A stretch of DNA of 11,361 bases from DATFAS01 sp035254305 (GCA_035254305.1 DATFAS010000006.1:1-11361), one strand, 5' to 3'; positions 1-7,292 are shown, counted from the first letter of the stretch. Notes: generated by a model not told the origin, from the letters alone. Numbers and translations are program-made.

Positions 1-42
1 TTTAAGAGTTTTGGTTTATAAATAGATCGTATACTTCGTCTT

Positions 43-71
43 TTGCTCGGAAAAACAACCTATGATAAGAT
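43..71 (+). promoter_or_regulatory. Putative sigma-A promoter of polA (extended -10)
   Basis: A -35-like TTGCTC at 43-48 is followed after 17 bases by TAAGAT at 66-71. A TG lies one base upstream of the -10 (TGATAAGAT, 63-71), the extended -10 form. Transcription would start near base 78. That leaves only about 8 bases before the ATG at 86 but about 29 before the ATG at 107, which supports the later polA start. Called by eye. Confidence 0.5.
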
Positions 72-106
72 GAAGCAATGGAAGAATGACGGGGGTGTCG
101 GGAAGT

Positions 107-2743
107 ATGAATAATAAATTTATCATTATCGACGGAAACAGCATTGCTAATCGAGCATTTTATGCATTGCCATTATTAAGTAATGCTAATGGACTACATA
201 CGAATGCTGTTTTCGGATTTACGACGATGCTCCTTAAAGTAATAGAGGAAATGAAACCCACACACCTCTTAGTGGCTTTTGATGCAGGTAAAATAGTATT
301 TAGACATCAGGAGTATAAGGATTATAAGGGTGGTAGACAGAAGACACCGGGGGAACTTTCAGAGCAGTTTCCATACATTAGAGAACTATTAGATGCATTT
401 GATATTCGACACTTTGAATTAGAAGGCTATGAAGCAGATGATATCATTGGAACGATGACCAAACAGGCGGAGCAAAGGAAAATTTCGGCTGTTATTGTTA
501 CGGGTGATAAAGATATGCTTCAATTAGTTTCACCGAATGTTCATGTTGCGCTTACAAGAAAAGGAATTAGTGAGATTGAATGGTACACTCCAGAATCTAT
601 CCAAGAAAAATATGGTTTAGTCCCTGCACAAATTATTGATCTAAAAGGGTTAATGGGGGATGCCTCTGATAACATACCTGGAATACCGGGTGTTGGAGAG
701 AAGACGGCATTAAAGCTCTTGCATGAATTTGGATCAGTAGAAAATGTACTCGAACATGTAGAACAGGTATCGGGTAAGAAGCTGCAAGAAAAGATTAGGG
801 AAAACCGTGAAGATGCGATTAAGAGTAAGGAATTAGCCACGATCCTAAGATCTGCTCCGATTGAAATAGAAATTGAGGAAACGGTATATCATGGATTTAA
901 GGAAGAAAAGATTTACAATACTTTTAAAAAATTTGAATTCAAATCGCTTTATGATCGTGTTTGTGTACCGCAAGAATTACAGCAGGAAGTGGAGGAGTTG
1001 GAATACACCACGGTAACAGAAGATAACTGTAATCAGTTTGAGCAGTTTCTGTTAAACGGTTGTGCATTGCATGTTGAATTAAAGGGAGATAACTATCACC
1101 GTGCAGAGATTGTTGGATTCGGTGTGGAAAGCAACGGAAATTGTTTTTATATACCGTTCGAAGTCCTATCACAATGGCCAAGCTTTACTCACTGGTTAGA
1201 AAATGAAAATGATAAAATTATTTATGATCTAAAACGGGCAATGGTTGCTCTTCGCTGGCATCAGGTTGAGTTAAAGGGTGTTCGTGATGATGTGATGCTG
1301 GCTTCATATTTAGTTAATCCAACGGAAACAGATTTTGGGCTTAGTGAAGTGGCGAGAAGAGCTTGTGGATTTGTTCTTGCTACTGACGATCATGTCTATG
1401 GTAAAGGGACGAAGTCTCTTACAATCGATCCTGGGTTAGCTGCCGAGCATGTTTCAAGGAAAGCTTTAGCTATCAAAAAATCGTGGGATTCACTTCAAGA
1501 ACAATTAAAAGAGAGGGATATGGAATCCTTATTTCACGATTTGGAGATGCCTCTTGCTGCTGTTTTAGTTGATATGGAATTTACGGGAATTGGAGTAGAT
1601 AGTCAAAAGCTGCAAAAGATGGGGGAAGAGTTGGAAATAAAGCTTAGTTTTCTTACAAAGGAAATCTATCAGCTAGCAGGTGAGGAATTTAATATTAATT
1701 CACCTAAGCAGCTTGGTGAAATTCTTTTTGATAAACTGGGGCTTCCGCCATTAAAGAAGACGAAGACGGGCTATTCGACGAATGCAGAGGTTTTGGAGAA
1801 ATTGCAAGGAATGCATGAAATTATTCCAAGAATTCTTCACTTCCGGCAGCTCGGCAAGCTTCATTCTACCTATATTGAAGGGTTAATGAAAGAAATTAAC
1901 CCCAAAACAGGGAAAATCCATACGAGTTATAATCAAGCAACAACAGCGACTGGAAGGTTAAGCAGTACTGAGCCTAATTTGCAGAATATACCTATACGTT
2001 TAGAAGAAGGACGTAAAATACGAGAAGCCTTTGTTCCTTCTCAAGAGAATTGGTTGATTCTTTCAGCTGATTATTCACAGATTGAGCTGCGCGTTTTAGC
2101 TCATATTGCTGGTGATGAGAATCTTAAGGAAGCCTTCCATATGAATGCGGATATCCACACGAAAACAGCGATGGACGTATTTGGGGTACCCCGTGAACAA
2201 GTAACTTCTGATATGCGCAGACAGGCAAAGGCTGTAAATTTTGGTATTGTGTATGGGATTAGTGATTATGGATTATCGCAAAATTTAAATATCACTCGTA
2301 AAGAAGCTGCACAATTTATTGATCGATATTTCTCGGTATTTCAAGGAGTAAAGCAGTATATGGAGGATATTGTAAAGAAGGCAAGACGAGATAGCTTCGT
2401 CACGACTTTATTACATCGTAGAAGATATCTTCCTGAGATTAACCACAGTAATTTTAATATCCGCAGTTTTGCCGAAAGAACGGCAATGAATACTCCAATC
2501 CAAGGAACTGCAGCAGATATCATTAAATTGGCTATGGTGGATATGGGCAGGGTACTTAAAGAGAAAAATATGAAAAGCCGTATGCTTCTTCAAGTTCATG
2601 ATGAACTGTTATTTGAAGTTTCCGCTGATGAGCTAGAAGAAATGATGAACATTGTTTCTGAAGTGATGGAAAATGCCTTAGCATTAGACGTTCCGTTGAA
2701 GGTAGATGTACACTATGGACCAACGTGGTATGAAGCAAAATAA
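107..2743 (+). CDS. polA: DNA polymerase I (5' nuclease, degenerate 3'-5' exonuclease, polymerase)
   Basis: Family A DNA polymerase that fills repair gaps and processes Okazaki fragments in the cytoplasm. With the start at 107 it has 878 residues, close to the usual Bacillus length. The 5' nuclease domain (about 1-290) shows D9, D59, EADD at 109-112, GDKD at 133-136, GDASDN at 184-189 and a helix-hairpin-helix (GIPGVGEKTA). The polymerase domain carries motif A (DYSQIELR, D655), motif B (R704, K708, F712, Y716) and motif C (VHDE, D832); each lies exactly 50 below its Klenow equivalent. The middle proofreading domain has lost three of four metal ligands (see findings). An in-frame ATG at 86 would add seven residues, but GGGGGTG at 91-97 sits at the right distance from 107, the 86 codon has only an abutting GGAAGA, and family members begin near the second Met. 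It lies 11 bases upstream of mutM, in the same unit. Confidence 0.97.
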   Translation: MNNKFIIIDGNSIANRAFYALPLLSNANGLHTNAVFGFTTMLLKVIEEMKPTHLLVAFDAGKIVFRHQEYKDYKGGRQKTPGELSEQFPYIRELLDAFDIRHFELEGYEADDIIGTMTKQAEQRKISAVIVTGDKDMLQLVSPNVHVALTRKGISEIEWYTPESIQEKYGLVPAQIIDLKGLMGDASDNIPGIPGVGEKTALKLLHEFGSVENVLEHVEQVSGKKLQEKIRENREDAIKSKELATILRSAPIEIEIEETVYHGFKEEKIYNTFKKFEFKSLYDRVCVPQELQQEVEELEYTTVTEDNCNQFEQFLLNGCALHVELKGDNYHRAEIVGFGVESNGNCFYIPFEVLSQWPSFTHWLENENDKIIYDLKRAMVALRWHQVELKGVRDDVMLASYLVNPTETDFGLSEVARRACGFVLATDDHVYGKGTKSLTIDPGLAAEHVSRKALAIKKSWDSLQEQLKERDMESLFHDLEMPLAAVLVDMEFTGIGVDSQKLQKMGEELEIKLSFLTKEIYQLAGEEFNINSPKQLGEILFDKLGLPPLKKTKTGYSTNAEVLEKLQGMHEIIPRILHFRQLGKLHSTYIEGLMKEINPKTGKIHTSYNQATTATGRLSSTEPNLQNIPIRLEEGRKIREAFVPSQENWLILSADYSQIELRVLAHIAGDENLKEAFHMNADIHTKTAMDVFGVPREQVTSDMRRQAKAVNFGIVYGISDYGLSQNLNITRKEAAQFIDRYFSVFQGVKQYMEDIVKKARRDSFVTTLLHRRRYLPEINHSNFNIRSFAERTAMNTPIQGTAADIIKLAMVDMGRVLKEKNMKSRMLLQVHDELLFEVSADELEEMMNIVSEVMENALALDVPLKVDVHYGPTWYEAK

Positions 2744-2754
2744 GGAGAGTTGTC

Positions 2755-3588
2755 ATGCCGGAATTACCTGAGGTTGAAACTGTTCGTCGTACCCTTAAAG
2801 AATTAGTCGTTGGAAAAATGATTGAAAATGTCTACGTACGTCTTCCACGGATTATACGCAAACCGGAAGATATCGCAGAGTTTAGCTTGTTACTTAAAGG
2901 CCAAACCATTCAGGATATTGAACGTAGAGGTAAATATTTAAAGTTTGTACTAGATGATCTTGTTCTTGTTTCTCACCTGCGAATGGAGGGTAGATATGGG
3001 GTCTATCTTCGCAATGAAATAGTGGAGAAACATACGCATGTTATTTTCCAATTTACTGATGGTACAGATTTACGTTATAAGGACGTAAGACAATTTGGAA
3101 CAATGGAAGTTTGGAGAAAGGGGGAGGAGGAATTGTTCCCTCCCCTAAGTAAGTTAGGGCCTGAGCCATTATTGCCTGAGTTTACACTGGTTTCCTTTAA
3201 GAACAAATTGAAGGGAAGAAAGACGAAAATAAAGCCACTATTGTTAAACCAGGAATTTATTGCAGGGTTAGGGAATATTTATGTAGACGAGGCTCTATAT
3301 AAAGTAAGGATTCATCCAGAAACAGAAGCTCAGTCGTTATCGGCCAAGAAGATGACTGAACTGCATCAAGCCATTAGGGAGACATTGCAAGAAGCGGTTG
3401 AACGTGGTGGTAGCTCTGTTAAATCTTATGTGAATGGACAAGGAGAAATGGGTACATTTCAGCTTCAGCTAAAGGCCTATGGTAGAGAGGGAGAACCCTG
3501 TGGGCGTTGTGGGAACCCTATAGAAAAGATGTTTGTAGCTGGTAGGGGCACACATTTTTGCCCATACTGTCAAAAAATACGTAAATAA
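2755..3588 (+). CDS. mutM: Formamidopyrimidine-DNA glycosylase (8-oxoguanine glycosylase/AP lyase)
   Basis: Bifunctional base-excision repair enzyme that removes 8-oxoguanine and formamidopyrimidines and then cuts the abasic site by beta/delta elimination. The protein has 277 residues, the normal length. It begins MPELPEVETVRR, so after Met removal the N-terminal proline is the Schiff-base nucleophile, followed by the catalytic glutamate. K60 (RRGKYLKF) is the conserved lysine that contacts DNA. The helix-two-turn-helix region (QEFIAGLGNIYVDEALY) is intact. A C-terminal zinc finger has C249, C252, C269 and C272 in a CX2C-X16-CX2C pattern, with R264 in AGRGTHFC. An AAGGAGAG ribosome site at 2742-2749 overlaps the polA stop, which implies co-expression. 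This pairing is functional: MutM makes the gap that PolA fills. No damage to the gene is visible. Confidence 0.97.
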   Translation: MPELPEVETVRRTLKELVVGKMIENVYVRLPRIIRKPEDIAEFSLLLKGQTIQDIERRGKYLKFVLDDLVLVSHLRMEGRYGVYLRNEIVEKHTHVIFQFTDGTDLRYKDVRQFGTMEVWRKGEEELFPPLSKLGPEPLLPEFTLVSFKNKLKGRKTKIKPLLLNQEFIAGLGNIYVDEALYKVRIHPETEAQSLSAKKMTELHQAIRETLQEAVERGGSSVKSYVNGQGEMGTFQLQLKAYGREGEPCGRCGNPIEKMFVAGRGTHFCPYCQKIRK

Positions 3589-3634
3589 AATAAAAGCGTT
3601 CATAAATTTAAGAAGCACAGCCTAATTTCTAAAT

Positions 3635-3664
3635 CCATATCATGTGTGTATAGCCATGATAAGG
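3635..3664 (+). promoter_or_regulatory. Inverted repeat overlapping the ytaF ribosome binding site
   Basis: CCATATCATG (3635-3644) and CATGATAAGG (3655-3664) are inverted copies. They match at 9 of 10 positions, with one A-A mismatch, around a 10-base spacer. The right arm runs into the AAGGAGG ribosome site (3661-3667). In RNA the hairpin would cover part of that site; in DNA it could be an operator. No U-tract follows, so it is not a terminator. No experimental parallel is known to me. Confidence 0.4.
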
Positions 3665-3674
3665 AGGAATAAAA

Positions 3675-4346
3675 GTGCTTCACTATTTATCATTGCTCGT
3701 GTTAGCTTTTGCAGTCAGTTTGGATGGATTTGGAGTAGGAATTAGCTATGGGTTAAGGAAAATCAAAATCCCCTTTCCCTCCATTCTTATCATTACCAGC
3801 TGTTCAGCAACTGTGATCCTAATTTCTATGATGTTAGGTAATTTGGTTTCATCCTATATCAACCTAAAATATGCAAATATTCTAGGGGCATGGATACTTA
3901 TAGGCGTTGGCGCATGGGCAATTTTTAATCTTAGGCAAAACAAAGAGACAGAAAATCCGGGTTCTTCCCATTCGGAAATTGAATTAGAAACAGGATTAGA
4001 ACCACAGTCAGTATTAAATATTGAATTGAAGAAATTAGGTTTAGTGATTCATATTTTAAAGAGACCGACCGTTGCAGACATGGACCGTTCGGGAACGATA
4101 ACAGGTGGAGAAGCTGCGATTCTAGGAATGGCACTATCTATGGATGCCTTTGGTGCAGGGATTGGTGCTGCCCTAATGGGATATTCTCCTCTTTTAACGG
4201 CGTTTATGGTATCTGTGCTAAGTACTAGCTGTATTTTACTTGGACTTCGTCTTGGTTTCTTGTATTCGAATATTCCTTGGTTAAAGCGTGTTTCATTTAT
4301 TCCGGGAATTATCTTAATTCTCTTTGGAATATCGAGGATTTGGTAA
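3675..4346 (+). CDS. ytaF: YtaF, MntP-like sporulation-associated membrane protein with EF-hand-like loop
   Basis: Integral membrane protein of 223 residues related to the MntP (DUF204) manganese exporters and matching the spore-former family YtaF. Its function is not established. About six hydrophobic segments are visible. Two related halves each carry a conserved Asp motif: SLDGFGVGIS near residue 15 and SMDAFGAGIG near 155, the internal duplication typical of DUF204 proteins. Between segments three and four lies a hydrophilic loop of about 60 residues. It ends with D135-E146 (DMDRSGTITGGE), a textbook 12-residue EF-hand loop. The start is GTG at 3675, behind a strong AAGGAGG at 3661-3667. 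The 86-base gap from mutM holds an inverted repeat but no convincing promoter. Its place between mutM and coaE matches B. subtilis. A divalent-cation transport or sensing role is inference. Confidence 0.88.
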   Translation: MLHYLSLLVLAFAVSLDGFGVGISYGLRKIKIPFPSILIITSCSATVILISMMLGNLVSSYINLKYANILGAWILIGVGAWAIFNLRQNKETENPGSSHSEIELETGLEPQSVLNIELKKLGLVIHILKRPTVADMDRSGTITGGEAAILGMALSMDAFGAGIGAALMGYSPLLTAFMVSVLSTSCILLGLRLGFLYSNIPWLKRVSFIPGIILILFGISRIW

Positions 4347-4373
4347 AAAAATGAAGAGGGGGAACTGAAATCA

Positions 4374-4970
4374 ATGGTCTTGGGCTTAACAGGAGGGATT
4401 GCCTGTGGAAAGAGCACCGTTGCAAAAATGCTTGAAGATCTCGGTTGTGTGGTAGTTGATGCAGATAAGGTGGCCCGAGAAGTTGTTACCCCAGGTGAAC
4501 AAGGTCTTGAGCTAGTGGTTAAGCGGTTTGGCCGAGGTATTTTGGATGAAGCAGGAGAATTAAATCGGAAGGCCCTAGGTGAACTTGTTTTCTCAGATGT
4601 GCAGGCACGTCAAGACTTAAATGATATTCTTCATCCACTTATCCGCAGCCGTATGGATGAGAAGAAAGAAGCTGCTAAGCGCTTGAAGCCACCTCTAATC
4701 ATTATGGATATCCCACTTCTCTTTGAATCGAAGCGAACCAATACAGTAGAAGCGGTGATCGTCATATATGTCCCTGAAGATATTCAGCTTTTAAGATTAA
4801 TCACTCGGGATGGTCTTTCCAGGGAAGAAGCCTTGGCTAGAATGAAATCCCAGATGGATATAGAAGAAAAGAAAAAGCTTGCTGACTTTGTTATTGATAA
4901 TAGCCAATCTGAAGAAATAACGAAGCAGCAGGTAAGGCAACTATTTATGAAATTAACGAAGGAAACTTAA
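4374..4970 (+). CDS. coaE: Dephospho-CoA kinase
   Basis: Catalyses the last step of coenzyme A synthesis, ATP-dependent phosphorylation of the 3'-hydroxyl of dephospho-CoA, in the cytoplasm. The 198 residues equal the usual length. The P-loop GGIACGKST lies at 7-15, the substrate-binding DADKVARE at 29-36, and the CoA-domain segment DIPLLFESK in the middle. The C-terminal lid region contains ITRDGLSREEALARMKSQM. The ATG at 4374 follows AGAGGGGG at 4355-4362, and the ytaF stop is 27 bases upstream. The gene ends three bases before the lytic transglycosylase, whose ribosome site lies within the last coaE codons, so the two are probably translationally coupled. All recognised motifs are intact. 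Confidence 0.96.
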   Translation: MVLGLTGGIACGKSTVAKMLEDLGCVVVDADKVAREVVTPGEQGLELVVKRFGRGILDEAGELNRKALGELVFSDVQARQDLNDILHPLIRSRMDEKKEAAKRLKPPLIIMDIPLLFESKRTNTVEAVIVIYVPEDIQLLRLITRDGLSREEALARMKSQMDIEEKKKLADFVIDNSQSEEITKQQVRQLFMKLTKET

Positions 4971-4973
4971 GGG

Positions 4974-5528
4974 ATGGAGCTGTCAATCAATCGTAAATTC
5001 ACTTTTCTATGTCTATTACTAGTATTATTTTATCTACTGAACAGCCCTTTATTTTGGAAAACCATGTATCCTATTCGTTTTCAGGACGAAGTGAAGGAAG
5101 CTACAAATCAATATAATGTAGACCCACATCTTGTTTTTGCTATTATTCAAATTGAGAGTAATTTTAAAAGCGAGAGAGTCTCTACTAAAGGGGCAAAGGG
5201 GTTAATGCAGCTTATGCCAGACACTGCCTTGTGGATTGTAGAGCAAGCAGGGTTGCCTCAGGAGACATTAGATCAATTGGAGCATCCTCAGACGAATATT
5301 ACGATAGGTGCCTGGTATTTAGCTTTTTTGGAAAGGAAGTTTCATCATAACCATTTTGCGGTAATTGCTGCTTATAATGCCGGGCCTGGAAATGTGGAGA
5401 AGTGGTTAAAGGATAATACATGGGATGGAACCTATCAACATTTGGATAGTATCCCTTATGGTGAGACAAGACACTATGTACAACGAGTCCTTTATTTTTA
5501 CGGAAAATATAGGGAAATTTATCAATAA
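4974..5528 (+). CDS. Membrane-anchored lytic transglycosylase (SLT/goose-lysozyme fold)
   Basis: A peptidoglycan-cleaving enzyme of 184 residues that forms 1,6-anhydromuramyl ends. Residues 9-27 form one hydrophobic helix after a short basic stretch, with no evident AXA or lipobox cleavage site. It is therefore probably an N-terminal anchor holding the catalytic domain outside the membrane. The SLT domain (about 37-180) has the catalytic glutamate E61 in IQIESNF, then GAKGLMQLMP, AYNAGPGNVEKW and IPYGETRHYVQRV, the standard motif order. The ATG lies three bases after the coaE stop, with AAGGAA at 4959-4964 as ribosome site. A transglycosylase downstream of coaE recurs in Bacillales as I recall; its cellular task (growth, division or sporulation) cannot be read from sequence. 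It is the last gene before a hairpin. Confidence 0.9.
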   Translation: MELSINRKFTFLCLLLVLFYLLNSPLFWKTMYPIRFQDEVKEATNQYNVDPHLVFAIIQIESNFKSERVSTKGAKGLMQLMPDTALWIVEQAGLPQETLDQLEHPQTNITIGAWYLAFLERKFHHNHFAVIAAYNAGPGNVEKWLKDNTWDGTYQHLDSIPYGETRHYVQRVLYFYGKYREIYQ

Positions 5529-5562
5529 GCTTTCTTGGAAATCATACAAGAAAGCTATTTTC
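5528..5562 (+). terminator. Hairpin terminator after the polA-to-transglycosylase unit
   Basis: A perfect 10-base stem (AGCTTTCTTG at 5528-5537, CAAGAAAGCT at 5547-5556) encloses a 9-base loop and is followed by ATTTTC. The stem begins at the last base of the transglycosylase stop codon. The U-run is short and the stem is AT-rich, so termination may be only partial. Confidence 0.65.
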
Positions 5563-5611
5563 ATGGTAATATGTCTGAATTTTTTCAATTAAAATTTTTT
5601 CCATTAACCGA

Positions 5612-5639
5612 TTGCAAAATGTGTCATACTTATTATAAT
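5612..5639 (+). promoter_or_regulatory. Sigma-A promoter of gapB with upstream A/T tracts
   Basis: TTGCAA (5612-5617) and a perfect TATAAT (5634-5639) are separated by 16 bases, with a start near 5646. Two runs of six T at about 5580-5600 lie upstream of the -35 in the position of an UP element. A CcpN-like site occupies the spacer and another lies just past the predicted start. Confidence 0.75.
5620..5630 (+). promoter_or_regulatory. Putative CcpN operator 1 (gapB)
   Basis: TGTGTCATACT matches all eleven positions of the CcpN binding consensus as I remember it for B. subtilis gapB, pckA and sr1 (TRTGHYATAYW). It lies between the -35 and -10, where a bound repressor would block or trap RNA polymerase. 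CcpN represses gluconeogenic genes when glycolytic carbon is present. Assignment rests on motif match plus position at the expected target gene. Confidence 0.6.
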
Positions 5640-5653
5640 AAGAGAGAGGATAT

Positions 5654-5664
5654 AGTATGTGATA
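5654..5664 (-). promoter_or_regulatory. Putative CcpN operator 2 (gapB), inverted
   Basis: AGTATGTGATA, read on the minus strand as TATCACATACT, matches the CcpN consensus at 10 of 11 positions (C for G at the fourth). It shares 8 of 11 bases with site 1 and points the opposite way. It lies about 9-19 bases after the predicted gapB transcription start. Confidence 0.5.
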
Positions 5665-5686
5665 ATTGTGGAAGGGGAACTGATTT

Positions 5687-6721
5687 ATGACCACTAAAAT
5701 AGGGATTAATGGTTTCGGACGTATTGGGAGAATGGTTTTTCGTAAGGCCGTTATGGATCCGGAAATTGATATTGTTGCCATCAATGCAAGTTATCCCGCA
5801 GAAACCCTAGCCCATTTGATTAAATATGATACCATTCATGGGACTTTTCCAGGAAATGTTGAGGCTAAAGATCAATCCATCTTCGTAAATAATAAAGAAA
5901 TCAAACTATTAAGTGACAGAGATCCAAGTAAGCTTCCTTGGGGAAATCTTGGTGTTGAAGTAGTAGTAGAAGCAACTGGTAAGTTTAGAGATCATGAGGG
6001 TGCGGGTAAGCATCTTATTGGGGGAGCTAAGAAGGTTGTTATTACTGCACCAGGTAAGGATGAAGATGTTACCATCGTTATGGGTGTAAATGAACAGGAC
6101 TTCGAATATGATAAACATTCTATCATCTCGAATGCGTCTTGTACAACAAACTGTTTGGCACCTGTGGCTAAAATTTTAGATGAAGTATTCGGAATTGAAT
6201 ATGGGATGATGACTACTGTTCATTCCTATACGAATGATCAGCTGAATCTCGATAATCCTCATAAGGATCTCCGTCGTGCTAGAGCATGTGGACAATCCAT
6301 TATTCCTACAACGACTGGTGCAGCTAAAGCAGTAGCTAAAGTGTTACCTCAATTAAAAGGAAAATTAAATGGACTTGCACTTCGCGTTCCTACACCAAAT
6401 GTTTCTATTGTTGATTTAGTCGTAACATTGAAGAAGAGTGTAACGGTTGAAGAAGTAAACAATGCATTGAAGCAAGCAGCTAATAATGAAATGAATAAAT
6501 ACATTGAATTTACTCAGGCACCTCTTGTATCAGGTGATTTCAACGGCAATGAGCACTCCTCCATAGTTGATGGTCTTTCAACCATGGTTATGGCCGATAA
6601 ACAAGTGAAAGTGATGGTTTGGTACGATAACGAGTGGGGTTATTCCTGTCGTGTTGTGGATCTTGTTAAGCTTGTTTCTGAGGCAGCACAAAAGGATAAT
6701 AAAGTAAAGCTTTCCGTTTAG
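5687..6721 (+). CDS. gapB: Gluconeogenic, NADP-preferring glyceraldehyde-3-phosphate dehydrogenase
   Basis: Interconverts glyceraldehyde-3-phosphate and 1,3-bisphosphoglycerate; the GapB form works in the gluconeogenic direction in the cytoplasm. The protein has 344 residues. The Rossmann motif INGFGRIGR (7-15) and catalytic C152 in SNASCTTNC are intact. GapB rather than GapA identity rests on INASYPAETLAH: A34 replaces the Asp that binds the NAD ribose in glycolytic GAPDH. In addition, LDNPHKDLRRARA has Asn where GapA usually has Leu. Both changes favour NADP. The ATG at 5687 follows GGAAGGGG at 5670-5677. The gene has its own promoter and terminator, and the following speD reproduces the gapB-speD order of Bacillus. 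CcpN-type sites at the promoter agree with gluconeogenic control. Because GapB can also oxidise erythrose-4-phosphate in B. subtilis, a vitamin B6 side role is possible. Confidence 0.95.
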   Translation: MTTKIGINGFGRIGRMVFRKAVMDPEIDIVAINASYPAETLAHLIKYDTIHGTFPGNVEAKDQSIFVNNKEIKLLSDRDPSKLPWGNLGVEVVVEATGKFRDHEGAGKHLIGGAKKVVITAPGKDEDVTIVMGVNEQDFEYDKHSIISNASCTTNCLAPVAKILDEVFGIEYGMMTTVHSYTNDQLNLDNPHKDLRRARACGQSIIPTTTGAAKAVAKVLPQLKGKLNGLALRVPTPNVSIVDLVVTLKKSVTVEEVNNALKQAANNEMNKYIEFTQAPLVSGDFNGNEHSSIVDGLSTMVMADKQVKVMVWYDNEWGYSCRVVDLVKLVSEAAQKDNKVKLSV

Positions 6722-6725
6722 AATA

Positions 6726-6770
6726 AAAGAAGGAATCGTCTAGTATAAAGGACGATTCCTTCTTTCATTA
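6726..6770 (+). terminator. Strong terminator after gapB
   Basis: AAAGAAGGAATCGTC (6726-6740) pairs perfectly over 15 bases with GACGATTCCTTCTTT (6751-6765) around a 10-base loop. T-rich sequence on the 3' side (TTCTTTCATT) completes the structure. It isolates gapB from speD. Confidence 0.85.
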
Positions 6771-6819
6771 GGATGAAAATTCTCCCTAGGGTAACGATAA
6801 AAGAAAGGGGGAAAAGAGT

Positions 6820-7230
6820 ATGCAAGAAAATAATTCAATGGAGACGCTAGGACGCCATGTGATTGCAGAGCTTTGGGATTGTAATCCAGAGAGGCTCGAT
6901 AATCAAGAGACAATTGAGAAAGTGATGGTTGATGCAGCATTAGAAGTGGGTGCGGATATTAGGGAAGTAACCTTTCACAAATTTAACCCACAAGGAATTA
7001 GTGGGGTTGTGGTTATTTCTGAATCACACTTAACCATTCATACCTTCCCCGAGCACGGTTATGCAAGTGTTGATGTCTATACTTGTGGAGAAACCATCGA
7101 TCCGAATATAGCTGCCCATTTTATTGCTGAATTTTTGGAAGCAAAAACAGCCGAATATATGGAGATTCCTCGTGGGATTGGACCACTTAAAGTAAATGAA
7201 CCACATATGGAGATTTTACAAGAAGTATAA
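6820..7230 (+). CDS. speD: S-adenosylmethionine decarboxylase proenzyme (prokaryotic class 1B)
   Basis: Decarboxylates S-adenosylmethionine to give the aminopropyl donor for spermidine synthesis. The proenzyme cleaves itself to create a pyruvoyl cofactor. The site is visible in ISESHLTIHTFPE, where cleavage between E68 and S69 would turn S69 into the pyruvoyl group. The conserved YTCG cysteine and HGYASVDVYTCG segment follow. The length is 136 residues against about 126 in B. subtilis. Part of the difference is six residues before METLGRH, where the B. subtilis protein begins. I kept the ATG at 6820 because AAAGGGGG at 6804-6811 lies eight bases upstream, whereas the ATG at 6838 has no ribosome site. 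The gene is flanked by terminators on both sides, so it needs its own promoter within 6766-6803; I found no clear one. Confidence 0.95.
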   Translation: MQENNSMETLGRHVIAELWDCNPERLDNQETIEKVMVDAALEVGADIREVTFHKFNPQGISGVVVISESHLTIHTFPEHGYASVDVYTCGETIDPNIAAHFIAEFLEAKTAEYMEIPRGIGPLKVNEPHMEILQEV

Positions 7231-7241
7231 TCAAGAATGAG

Positions 7242-7282
7242 AATGGTGCATTTGAACCTTAAGTGCACCATTTACTTTTTTC
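7242..7282 (+). terminator. Rho-independent terminator after speD
   Basis: AATGGTGCA (7242-7250) pairs over nine bases with TGCACCATT (7264-7272), with weaker pairing possible inside the loop. It is followed by TACTTTTTTCT, a run of six T. Confidence 0.85.
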
Positions 7283-7292
7283 TAAGATGGTG

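Noticed and set aside
1..42. End of an upstream gene
   Set aside because: The 42 bases before the polA promoter contain no frame or motif I can assign; phoR lies there in B. subtilis but cannot be recognised here.
3635..3661. Sporulation sigma factor promoter for ytaF (ATA ... CATGATA)
   Set aside because: The -10-like CATGATA would put the transcript start at or past the ribosome site, so ytaF could not be translated from it.
4049..4417. 122-codon open frame on the minus strand across ytaF and coaE
   Set aside because: It lies antisense to two well-supported genes, has no recognisable domain, and its length is explained by the codon use of the opposite strand.
6766..6803. speD promoter
   Set aside because: One must exist between the gapB terminator and speD, but candidates such as TTAGGA with TAACGA are too poor to assign. 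The CCCTAGGG palindrome at 6784-6791 is short and unexplained.
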